The translations under genes and the position numbers were made by a program. Below are positions 37,881-47,470 of a stretch of DNA of 64,000 nucleotides, one piece after another. Below the pieces are notes generated by a model, which saw nothing but the letters and a program-made list of their open reading frames with translations, made no database searches and was not told the origin of the DNA. The first letter of the stretch is position 1; every line of letters begins with the position of its first letter. This DNA comes from Euwallacea fornicatus (Eukaryota; Arthropoda; Insecta; Coleoptera; Curculionidae), in contig NC_089550.1 in the NCBI RefSeq assembly GCF_040115645.1, forward strand, positions 1,550,001 to 1,614,000. The letters run 5' to 3'.

Positions 37881-39493
37881 AGACTTTTTTCAAATCCAAT
37901 AGGAAATATCTGTTCATTAGTTTTCTGCCTCATGGATGGCTTCGAATAGCTATCTCGACGCCAATGCAGGCTACAGAAATGTCACGATTTTCGATACAAT
38001 TAAATTGTACATATGACTGTACGCCACTGATTAAAATCTCTTTTTTTTGGGTCCTCTATTGGAAAGGCTACATTTTTTAAGCCCTGTTTGGGCTCCTCAA
38101 AAAATCCGCATCTCGTATTTTGATCAATATAAAGTTCTGCTAAAACAAACTGAACCGTTATTGAAAATGCGTATAAAATTTGCTTCCTTAAGCCCATAAA
38201 ATCAGGTTTAGTTCAGGTAGATTTGTGAAAATTCGACATAAATCTCTTTTACTAGAAACCCCTTTGGGGATTCTGGGAGATAATATGCTTCAGTTAACAT
38301 GCCCTTTCGTGTCTTAAAAGCAAGGCTGAAAGCTGAAGGCTGAAAATTATGAAAATGTACCAAAGGAATGAAAATTTCAAACCGAAAAGGATGTAGGAAT
38401 TAGTAGGGTATCTCGTGATTTTAAATTCGAAACTTAGATAATCAGTGGCGTAGCGAGAATTCGGTCGTTCCAAGTGCCTTCTGGCTGGGCTCGAGGGCAA
38501 ACATACTTAAAGCTTTATTTATAACATTATTATCCTGGTTTCACCCACGTTCGTACCGTAGCCTGATTAATAAGTTATCTACCAGCATGTTGATAATTTT
38601 ATAGGGTAATGGGGCTTCAAACAAACAACAGTCTGTAACATCTACATAATCTACAGAGTCTAAAGCAAATAAATAACAAACTGCCATTGATTTTTTCCGA
38701 TTCGTCCCCGATATTGGAACTAGTTTTCCCATTAAATCGAAATAGCGACCCGGACTTTGCCAAAAGTGTTTTTGCCCGGACCGGAGGCGAAATTGGAACA
38801 TTCGAAAGTGGCTGTTTTGCTACAGTTCTTCCTGTTACAATACTCACTAATGACTGTAGTTGGGAACTAAATAAAGAATACGAAACAGACTTTTGGACGA
38901 TTATCAGTCAGGGCGACGCGCCTCGAGGAAATCGTTAAAACTTTCACTGGGACTTGTTGACAAGACGAAGGAAAGTTTTTTTCTATCTCGATGCTGTTTT
39001 CCGAGGGCTGATGGAGGAGAAATGGGCGTATAATAGAGTTGCCGAAAAGTTTCGGGAATGGATTTTTTTTTGCATTTTGACGTGTCAACAATCAACATCA
39101 TGATAAATATCTCGGGAACAATTATGCGAGGCTTGAACACGCCAGAGGCGTAGGTGTTGTACGGGAAAACTAAATGTCTTGAGATGCATGTGCCACCACT
39201 CTTTCAAGCAAGACCCTGCGATTGAAAGGTCTGGAAATCTATTTATAAAATACCGTAATACTAAACGTTCTCCCTATACCTGAATACCTATCCGAGCTTA
39301 TCGGACAAACGCAATATACGAGACCAAAATCGAAATGCCACTTTAAATACAGGAAATTGACAGAACGTTTCTCTGGGGAAAGTGAACTGCCCGTCTATTA
39401 CGATGGAAATTCAGGCATTTGAAAAACGGAAATTCATACCGCGACATATTTTATGTATTCTGCAGGGGTTTGAGCAAAAACCGAATAAATATA

Positions 39494-39618
39494 CAGTGAC
39501 TCGCATTAATATTCGGACACTATGGTATTTTTGGAAGTATTAAGTTTTTTGCTAACTTATTCTTAACTACCATTATTTATTGCTTAATCTTCGGTTGCAA
39601 CAATGTTTCTAGTATATA
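39494..39618 (+). repeat. Outer element, left terminal inverted repeat, outer part
   Basis: The first 125 bp of the left inverted repeat, matching the reverse complement of 42483-42607. It contains the outer binding-site-like block at 39502-39520. It is cut at the TA (39617-39618) by the nested element and resumes at 41031. Confidence 0.93.
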
Positions 39619-41028
39619 CACTGACTTTCAAAAAAACCGCAACACCAAGAAGAACGCATTGTATATATTAGAAATTTTGATATGATTTTAGACTTGTAAA
39701 GAGAAAAAAATGATAACAATTTCAAGTTCGTATTTTAATGCGATATGAAGTTTTTCTTTACTTTTTTATCTGTGATCGTTCTTTTTGCAAATTTTTTTAC
39801 AGGCGGACAGCGATAAAGGTACTACTGTTAGTACCATATTAAATGTGTGTTAGTGCAAAATGCCTCGTGTACGCCAAAATACTGTTTATCGGCAGTTAAC
39901 TCCCTTTGAAAGGGGAAGAATTGTTGGTATGCATGAGGCAGGTTTACCTTTCCGCGAAATTGCACGTAGATTGGATCGAAACGCATCAACAGTGCTAAGA
40001 GCTTGGAGAGATTGGTCTAACGAAGGGTCAGTAAATCGTCATCGTGGTAGTGGCCGTTCAAGAATGACGAACCAACGCGAAGACCGGCGACTTCGTCGTT
40101 CAGCAACGTTTGAAACAATTCCGTCTCTTGGTGCTAACTGGGTAGCCACCCTAAATCGAAGGGTCTCCCTTAGTACCATGTATCGCAGAGTTCGAAGTTT
40201 TGGACTAAATTCATATCGTCCTATGCGTCGGCTTCCATTATTACGAAACCACAGGGTGGCCCGACTGGAGTGGTGTCGTCTGAGAGTGCAATGGGTGGAT
40301 GAGTGGAGAAGAATCGTGTTCGGTGATGAGAGCCGATTTCGTTTATGGCGATCTGATGGACGGTTACGTGTTAGAAGGCGCAGAAGAGAGCGATTAAATT
40401 TGGACTTTTTGGAAAGGCGTCATTCTAGTTTAACACCAGGTGTCATGGTTTGGGGTGCCTTCCAGTATGGTAGTCGGTCTCCTCTTGTTTTCATTTGTGA
40501 TAGATTAAATGCTCAGAGGTACATTAATAGTGTCTTAGAACCGGTTCTTGTACCATACACGCACGACCATCCTGGAAGCACATTTCAACAGAATAATGTG
40601 CGACCACATGTAGCCAACGATACTTTGAGGTATTTGGAAGCTGAAAATTTGGATACTTTGCCTTGGCCAGCTCGGTCTCCAGATTTGTCCCCAATAGAGC
40701 ATGTATGGGATATAATGGATCGAAGACTTCAACGTTTAGCTCGCCCTCCAGAGACCGTAGATAAACTCCGCGAGCAGGTGCAGATTGCCTGGGATACAAT
40801 ACCACAGGAAGATATTGACAATTTAATTTTAAGCATGCCACGTCGCTTACAGGAATGTATTAATTTAAGAGGAGATACCACCCATTATTAAATTATTACT
40901 AAATTTTGTTCACTTATTCACAATAATTTTCTTTCGATATTTCTATCGTTTTTATCTATTACCCGAGCCAACGTAATGCCAGAATTTCAAACGTGTACGA
41001 TGTGTTCTTCTTGGTGTTGCGGTCAGTA
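39619..41028 (+). mobile_element. Nested Tc1-like transposon with intact-length transposase
   Basis: A 1,410-bp element inserted in the left inverted repeat of the outer Tc1-like transposon. The target TA is duplicated at 39617-39618 and 41029-41030. The flanks rejoin to match the undisturbed right inverted repeat with one base difference. The ends are inverted repeats: the left reads CACTGAC, 12 extra bases, then CGCAACACCAAGAAGAAC; the right read backwards is TACTGACCGCAACACCAAG. Similarity extends about 50 bp inward. It carries a single gene on the plus strand. Nesting proves it arrived after the outer element. Its protein is related to the relic at 30350-31346. Confidence 0.95.
39860..40891 (+). 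CDS. Tc1-like transposase, uninterrupted but with mutated catalytic site
   Basis: A 343-residue protein, the normal length for Tc1 transposases, which bind the element's inverted repeats and cut and paste it at TA sites. The ATG at 39860 lies about 240 bp inside the left end. Residues 11-60 hold the first helix-turn-helix (FERGRIVGMHEAGLPFREIA). Residues 60-120 hold the basic linker and second DNA-binding helix set. The DDE core covers about 150-290. The first acid is D156 in VFGDESRF. The second site reads QQNNVRPH, with asparagine at residue 245 (codon AAT at 40592-40594) where the family has aspartate. The third is E280 in SPDLSPIEHVWD, with exactly 34 residues between the second and third positions. 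The frame has no stop, but loss of the second metal-binding acid should abolish cleavage. The C terminus PRRLQECINLRG is typical. Confidence 0.93.
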   Translation: MPRVRQNTVYRQLTPFERGRIVGMHEAGLPFREIARRLDRNASTVLRAWRDWSNEGSVNRHRGSGRSRMTNQREDRRLRRSATFETIPSLGANWVATLNRRVSLSTMYRRVRSFGLNSYRPMRRLPLLRNHRVARLEWCRLRVQWVDEWRRIVFGDESRFRLWRSDGRLRVRRRRRERLNLDFLERRHSSLTPGVMVWGAFQYGSRSPLVFICDRLNAQRYINSVLEPVLVPYTHDHPGSTFQQNNVRPHVANDTLRYLEAENLDTLPWPARSPDLSPIEHVWDIMDRRLQRLARPPETVDKLREQVQIAWDTIPQEDIDNLILSMPRRLQECINLRGDTTHY

Positions 41029-41030
41029 TA

Positions 41031-41129
41031 TGAATACATTTTTGATCTTTTAAATTTAATTATATACAAAGATACTGTCGAACAAAGAAAACAAGGCATA
41101 ATTTTACTATCGCAAAAATATTCGGACAC
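41031..41129 (+). repeat. Outer element, left terminal inverted repeat, inner part
   Basis: The last 99 bp of the left 224-bp inverted repeat, displaced by the nested element. It ends with the inner binding-site-like block CGCAAAAATATTCGGACAC (41111-41129), which differs from the outer block at 39502-39520 at only two positions. Confidence 0.92.
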
Positions 41130-41291
41130 GGAATGCGGTGCGATGCAGCGCAGGTAAAAAATAATAGAAAAACATTGCATACAGAGTGTTTTATGACCGA
41201 AAAAGATTAGAGATTCGTCAGGCTCAATTTTCTTGTTAGTTGCGTGCAAGGGGGTTTGAAGGCGAACTTATCACTTACTAAAATTCACATT

Positions 41292-42288
41292 ATGAAGCGA
41301 AAAGGCAAAAATATATTTTTTGACATACCACAATTGATTATTTTTCATCACGTTAAAGGCAGATCGTATCGAGAGATCGGCGATTTGTTAAGTACAAGTA
41401 AAAGTACAGTTGGTGATATAATTGGAAGATTTGTTCAAGAAGATCGGATTGAATCAATTCCGCGAAAAGGACGCCCGAAACTTAGTGATGAGAGTGAGAA
41501 GCGTAAAATTATTAAACAAATTAAAATAAGTCCTGGACTGAGTGTTCTTAAATTAACAGCTGATTTACTAGAATACAGTGGCAAAAAAGTACATCCTGAC
41601 ACAGTTCGGCGATTATTAAAAAAAGACGGGTACAACGGAAGAGCAGCCCGAAAAAAGCCCCATACGTATGTGAAGTCAATCGCAAGAGACGTCTCGCCTT
41701 TGCTCATGAATTCGTTGTGAAAGAGAAAACATACTGGAAAGCGTTATATTTGCCGATGAAAAAAAATTCAATATTTTTGAATCCGATGGTAGTAAAATGG
41801 TATGGGGCAAGAAGAACGAAGAGCTAAAAATTAATAATCTCCGGCCTACTGTGAAATACGGCGGAGGGAGCATAATGGTTTGGGGCTGCATCTCAGCTGC
41901 AGAAGTAGGCGAATTAGTATTTGTTGAAGGAAATTTAAATAAAGTTATGTACTTGGATCTTTTAAAACGAAATTTACTAAAAAGTGCTGAAAAATTAGGT
42001 ATATGCGACAATTTTAAATTTTACCAGGATAATGATCGAAAACGTAAGTCGCGTTTAGTCCGAGAGTATTTATTATATAATTGCCCTAAAGTATTAAATC
42101 CTCCTGCACAATTACCTGATCTTAACCCCATAGAGAATCTATGGGAATTTTTAGACCGTAAAGTCCTTAATAAGCCAGTCAACCCCAAAAACGAGTTAAA
42201 ACAACGATTAGTTGAAGGATGGCATCGAGTACCTGAAGATTACATTAAAAAAATAATTGAAAACATGCCGAAACGGCTACAACAATAA
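41292..42288 (+). pseudogene. Tc1-like transposase of the outer element, broken by two frameshifts
   Basis: The span of 997 bp equals about 332 codons once two missing bases are allowed for. The likely start is the ATG at 41292 (MKRKGKNIFFD). An upstream in-frame ATG at 41244 would add residues without family support. Up to about 41674 the frame shows two helix-turn-helix domains (GRSYREIGDLLSTSKSTVGD) and a GRPK box near 41475. A one-base loss near 41674 ends this frame in a stop at 41718-41720. A second loss near 41739 shifts again. The third segment then carries IFADEKKF (first acid), FYQDNDRK (second acid) and LPDLNPIENLWE (third acid, 34 residues after the second), ending MPKRLQQ. All three catalytic acids survive, so the two deletions are the main defects. 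The second-site neighbourhood DNDRKRKS departs from the usual form with histidine. Confidence 0.93.
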
Positions 42289-42383
42289 TAATACAACATA
42301 AAGGGAATCCTACGAAGTATTAATTTGTTTATATGTTTTTTTGTTTATATAAATTTTGTTTACAAATATTATGTTCCTGGTGT

Positions 42384-42607
42384 GTGTCCGAATATTTTTG
42401 CGATAGCAAAATTGTGGCTTGTTTTCTTTGTTCGATAGTATCTTAGTATGTGATTAAATTTAAAAGATCAAAATTGTATTTATATATACTAGAAACGTTG
42501 TTGCAGCCAAAGATTAGGCAATAAATAATGTTAGCGAAGAGTAAGTTAGCAAAAAACCTAATACTTCCAAAAATACCATAGTGTCCGAATATTAATGCGA
42601 GTCACTG
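42384..42607 (-). repeat. Outer element, right terminal inverted repeat (224 bp)
   Basis: Reverse complement of the reassembled left repeat, with scattered substitutions only and equal length. It contains the inner block at 42384-42402 and the outer block at 42581-42599. It serves as the undisturbed reference for the target site of the nested insertion. Confidence 0.94.
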
Positions 42608-42609
42608 TA

Positions 42610-43410
42610 TTTACACAAAAATAGCCGGGCAAAAGGAAAATTTTTTACTTCAAATTTCCCGGAAAATGCATTATAACAACACTAAGCTGGGCCAGGAAAA
42701 TTGAAATGGTGTTTTTAATTCGGGAAATTGACAGCACGCCTCTCTGGGAAACGTGAAGCTGTCCGTCCATTTCCTCTGAAATGCATGCAATCGAAAAATG
42801 GAAAATCCAAATTCAGCTATATTTCGCTTTCCAATTAAACTTTAAGAAGCACGTTTCGTCCCTCCGAAATACTGAAGGGTTTTCTATAATTCGGAAATAG
42901 TTGAAAATTTACTTAATCTATTGGTTATTCATTTCAAACCTTATCAGAACTAATGGAATATGGATGTTTACTTGAATAATTTTTTGCGCATATACTCCAC
43001 TGCCAATTCGTCGTCGTATTGCGGTATTAAATTGGACTCGAACGGTTCAGTTGTTGATTTTGTGAGCAAAGTTGCACTTTTGATGAAAATAATTGTTAGA
43101 ATTTGTTGGTTCAAGCGAAGTCGACGTATTTGGAGTTCGTTACTTCAAAAAGCGTCAACTTATCAGCGATTTGCAATCGCTCCGTTTTCGCGACTGATAC
43201 AGTGTGAATTAATCAAACTTTTATTGATCCACCGAAAACTTCAACAATTCCGTTGAAACAAGAGTAAATGCGATTATTTTCCTCCAATTTCTATTTTTGC
43301 CTTTTTATCTTACTCGGTGGGAGTTTTCACAGGTCATGGGAGACTAAACAGGCATGTTCCGGAAACAGAGGACATCGCTGCAAACATCGTGCGGGGGAAG
43401 GACCTTTGTA
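42610..43410. other. No gene recognised
   Basis: About 800 bp of AT-rich sequence between two transposons. One 98-residue open frame (42960-43256) has no motif and no support. Confidence 0.5.
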
Positions 43411-44179
43411 CAGGGTGTACGTAAAGTATGGAATAAATTGATTTGCTCGGTCTGGAATTAAAATAATAAAAAAGTTCTTCGACACGGTTAGTTTCCAATT
43501 TCCCATATTTCGGTTGGATAATATTAGCCCTGCCGCCGTCGTTGTTCCAGATATGACGCCAATGTAAATTTTTTTTTTTAAGGGCAACCCCTTGTTTTTG
43601 ATCATTTTATGTGAAAGGGCACACTCTTTTATGTAGCGGACATAAACTTTTTTATTACGTTAGATAACAAACAATTTTATAAACTCTCAGAAATATACTG
43701 TCCTTTACGGTGGGTGTAAAATAAATTTTAACGAAACATAGTATTTAATAAGTAGGAACAATAAGTATTTACTAAATTAAACGTTCAAATTGAAACCTCC
43801 TTGCGCCTGGCAGTATTCCAAACGGTGGGTAAATTCATGCTCAACCATATTTGCTACTTCTTGACTCCCATTAGCACATTCTCATTTGATTCTAATTTTC
43901 AAGTCCTCGGTTGTTTAAGGTCCAGCTTTGCACGGATCATTTTTCAAATGGCCCCACAGAAGACAGTCTAAGGGACTGAAATCCGGACGCCTTGGCGGCC
44001 ATTCGATAAATCCACGCCTGCCACTTCGTCATATCTGAAGCAATTGCGACATCGCGGCTAATATTATCAAACCAATATATGGGAGAGTGTAAACTAAAGT
44101 CGACGTGTCCGAGCATTTTTTATCGCTCTAATTCCAGACCGAGAAAATGCATTTATCCCAAGCTTTATGTGCACCCTCC
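43411..44179 (-). mobile_element. Internally deleted mariner-type element
   Basis: About 769 bp. The left end, after TA, is CAGGGTGTACGTAAAGTATG and continues with TTGCTCGGTCTGGAATTA. The right end, read backwards, is GGAGGGTGCACATAAAGC and continues TTCTCGGTCTGGAATTAGAG, giving inverted repeats of about 65 bp. The TA on the right side has mutated. Inside, only the C-terminal part of a transposase remains (about 250 bp). It is therefore a deletion derivative of a 1.2-1.3 kb parent and cannot move without a transposase from elsewhere. Confidence 0.85.
43777..44029 (-). pseudogene. C-terminal part of a mariner-type transposase
   Basis: Read leftward, the frame opens with GRRGFIEWPPRRPDFSPLDC and then LLWGHLKND, the signature around the third catalytic aspartate of mariner transposases. 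A stop follows after CKAGP. The tail then reads VANMVEHEFTHRLEYCQAQG before the natural stop at 43777-43779. The N-terminal two thirds, including the DNA-binding domain and the first two catalytic sites, are deleted. Confidence 0.82.
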
Positions 44180-46735
44180 ACGTATGCAAGAACGAATTTC
44201 CACCAAAATAAATTACTCCACTTTTGACTTCTTAACCATTTCTAAATGACGATTATCAATTTCTCCTTAGAAATAAAACTGCTCAGAGCAGTCCGAAAAA
44301 CGAATTTAAAACATCTCAGACAAACAAACGTACATTGGTTTACAACCGGATCTTTTGAACAGAATTCAGTTTGCATATAATATTCGGTTTTTACACAGTT
44401 TGGTACACGGATTATCTGAAAAATATCTAAAAACTTGTTGGTGTTGTTGATAAATTCTCCAACTGAACAAAGCAGTTTGGATTCGATAAAATTGTAAACA
44501 TCTAAAACACACTCATGCGGACCGGTCTGCATCGAGTCTTGGGGAGGGTGCTGACGAGTGTATGATTCATACGGCAAGATGTTTTGAACATAACAGAATG
44601 CATTTGCATATATGTACATGCTTGAGGGAGCTCATTTTGAGATTAGACCGGTTTAAGGATTGAGTGAAAAGAGTTTAGGGACTTTCTGATGCTGTTGATG
44701 ACTTCTCCAATGGAAAAAAGTCAGGGCGAAGGGAAGATAAGCGGTTTTTACTAGGGACTGGGCAAGGCCGCTCCAGCGGAGTCGGTTAATTTCCTTTTGC
44801 CTCCATATAAAAAAAAAGGTTGGTTCGGCTTGTGGGCCACCTAAAAATAATTTAAATTTTTAGGTGCTCCTCTCGTTTTCCAGAGCCGCGCCATAATCTC
44901 TCTCATTTGGAATATCGCGAATTCGTCATTAACTAGGTTAAGGTGTTTCCATATTTAAACCGAATAAGCACTCAAACTGGCGTGTTTGAGAAAAAAATCC
45001 CTCCTAAAACGAGTTTGCATTTACCACCCTCCCCACATCTCGTGTAACGACGTTCCGAATTTAAAATTCATTTCTGTCTTTAAACTGAGAAACGTAACGA
45101 AATCTGCGTGAGCCAAATAATGCTGAAAAACGCTTTATTACATTCCAAAATTGCTCGTAAATTTTTTATTTGCGATGCCGCGACCCCCGCACGCCGTCCA
45201 TGCTCCCCACGACTTATTTAGGGGGGCCGCATTATGAAATTCTGTTGAAAAATAACCTTTTCATGTGTACGCAACGTTCGGGTGTCTCTTCTAAATTTTT
45301 TATGCCCTTTGTGCGGTTACGATACCTCCGAGGACGATTCCGTCGAGTTAGTCGAATGGAATTGGTTCGTAGGGCTTTAAGCCCAGATGCTGTCGCCTGT
45401 TTGTCTCAGGAACGTTATTGTATCTACATTATTCGACGTTGGTGGATGAAAAATGGCATTTTCGAATGGGAATTCTGCACTGCGCTTGATGTACACATAA
45501 CGCAACCTAAGATCTCTGAACCGTTAATTAGCCATCTAAAACTGACGAGTATATTAAATCCCCCTACTTAGCAATCTATCATAAGCGGCAATAATCTCAT
45601 TAATCATCCAACTGCAAAATAAACAAGTCAGGGGCCAACAAAAGAAGCCAATTTCAAATTTAGCAGAAAGCCATTTTAGTTAATTAACTGTGTAAATTGC
45701 CATCGAATTTGACTTGAGAATTACTTAAATTACTTACTTTCAGCAAGAATAGAGAATTGCGCCGATGTAATTAGACAGATTTGAATCGTCTGAGCTGATG
45801 ATATTGGCGAGGTTTGCACCGTTGGCTCAAAATCCATCTAATTCAATTTCGTTTTCTTCCCCGTCGGCTACGAAATAATAATCCTCTTTTTGTGTTAATT
45901 ATTTTTCGAGACACTGCACTCAAAAATGTCTAAAATACCGTTAATGAAGAAAGCACTGCGGAACTGAATGGGGCTCACTGCTCTCGCTCTTAATGAACAT
46001 TGGCTGGAGGATTTCTCCGCTCGGAAAAATATTTTAATGCATTCTGTATTTAAGAATGGAAACCGAGAACACTCACTTTTTGCTCGTTTGGAATATATTT
46101 TGCATATAAAATACGACGGCTGTGCTTCCGGGAGATTAAGGCTGAATTAATTAGGGGGAAGTGTTTCGTCGCCCGAAACGTCTTAAACATCGAAGGGAGA
46201 ATTAATTTCTCCAGGAAGGTGAAATGAATCACCCAAAGAAATCGCCAGTTATAGAACAATTAGGGTGATCAAATTGAGGTCGAATCGGCGATGAAATTGA
46301 GCAGGACATGTCCAAGAACGATCGAGGGCGTGATACCTCATTTGGTTTTGGAAATGTCCGCTTCTTTCCGTAAATGGGAGTCCTTTGCTCGACCAAAATT
46401 AAAGCATCGAAACCTGAAAATTCAGGCATTTTCCAATATTCTAGAACCAAATAGAAAAAATGACACACAGAGTCGCAGAATAAGGCATACTGATGAATCA
46501 GGTGGGAAAAAAGTACAAAAGATGGAGACGGACTAAAAAGAGCAAATATGATTTTTCAAATTCCAGTCCAATCGGTGAGCTATGGAGTCATCCTGGCTAA
46601 CGCATTATTGATTGAAGTTGATCTCCATATGAGCGGCATGGGAATAAAGATCCACAAAACCAATTACGAGACTGAAATAATGCACATGGACATCGAAAAG
46701 GATTAAATGGAAAAATTATATGGATGTAGAATACG
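44180..46735. other. No gene recognised
   Basis: About 2.5 kb. A 125-residue minus-strand frame (44242-44619) and a 133-residue plus-strand frame (45170-45571) are the longest here. Neither shows a domain, signal or similarity I can name. The end of this stretch may hold decayed gag sequence of the gypsy relic that follows, but this is not recognisable. Confidence 0.45.
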
Positions 46736-47470
46736 ATGAAAAGAGGGAAGAAAGGGCGCAGAAATGAAAGTCATTGTGATGAGCCGATTTTTCACAAGTC
46801 CCGACAATTACCGTACTCTGAAGGCGCCATTGTCGACAATCAAGTAGAGGAAAAATTCATCATGGTGGTCAACTCAGGTTGTAATTTCCAGGAAAGAAGA
46901 TTGACCCTCAAAGTGGGTGAAAGTAATTTATCGCAGGATCAATAAGGTTGTTTTCAAAGACAGATATGCATTGCCACTGACAGGAGACCAATTGGATAAG
47001 TTGATCACTGCATGTATCTTATCCATATTTGACCCCTAAAATGGGGTTTTCGGTGCTAGGGTTGAAGAGCGAGATCGTAAAGCACATACTTCTTATAATG
47101 AACAATTCAAGTTTAAACTTCTTCCATTTGAGTTATGTAAGTTTTGAAGTTAACGGACGAGCAGATTCTCCTTATATGAATGATTTGATTGTTTCTGCGA
47201 TCACCCAAGAAGAGGCACTTGCATGGCTACGACTGATTTTCCGAATATATAGAGAGCTCTGTTTAGAAATAAAGGCATGAAAATGCCACTTATTGATGGA
47301 CAAGACTCTATTCTCTGGCCCCGTGATGGAAAACGGAAAGCTGGTTCCTTCGGCAATGAAAACCGCGTCCGAGTTGAGACAGTTGAGGCCACTCACGTGT
47401 AAAATTTTATCGTATTTTCGAAGATATTTCAAATTACCTAAATCATCTTAGCACTTTCTTGCGTACATAG
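46736..47470 (+). pseudogene. Ty3/gypsy retrotransposon pol remnant (protease-like and reverse transcriptase)
   Basis: Remnant of an LTR-retrotransposon polyprotein. At about 46840-46945 a frame reads MVVNSGCNFQERRLTLKVGE, which may be a degenerate aspartic protease region (the usual DTG would be at VNSG). From 46920 another frame gives VIYRRINKVVFKDRYALPL then DQLDKL, the strongly conserved start of the gypsy RT domain. Shifted frames continue with VEERDRKAHTSY and QFKFKLLPFEL. Near 47173-47184 the catalytic box reads YMND rather than YMDD. LEIKA and KCHLLMDKTLFSG then VMENGKLVPS follow, matching the RT connection region. The usual spacing between protease and RT is too short, so a deletion lies there. 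No LTRs, RNase H or integrase were found. Many stops make it dead. Confidence 0.85.

Larger units (their letters stand above)
35060..39493. other. No gene recognised
   Basis: About 4.4 kb. Overlapping frames on both strands at 38,540-38,940 and 38,867-39,140 have no family motif. Two related modules occur at about 37,340-37,415 and 37,766-37,880 (separate entries). The rest is AT-rich with no feature. Confidence 0.45.
39494..42607 (+). mobile_element. Outer Tc1-like transposon, interrupted by a nested element
   Basis: Starts CAGTGACTCGCATTAATA after TA (39492-39493) and ends with its exact reverse complement before TA (42608-42609). Removing the nested 1,410-bp insertion and one TA copy leaves about 1,702 bp. 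The terminal inverted repeats are 224 bp each and highly similar: the left is 39494-39618 plus 41031-41129, the right 42384-42607. Each repeat carries an outer and an inner copy of a 19-bp block ending ATATTCGGACAC, the IR/DR plan known from Sleeping-Beauty-like Tc1 elements. Its transposase gene (41292-42288) is broken. In principle the ends could still be recognised by a transposase supplied in trans. Confidence 0.95.

Noticed and set aside
45170..45571. 133-residue plus-strand open frame
   Set aside because: No recognised motif, no promoter or splice evidence. Length is compatible with chance.
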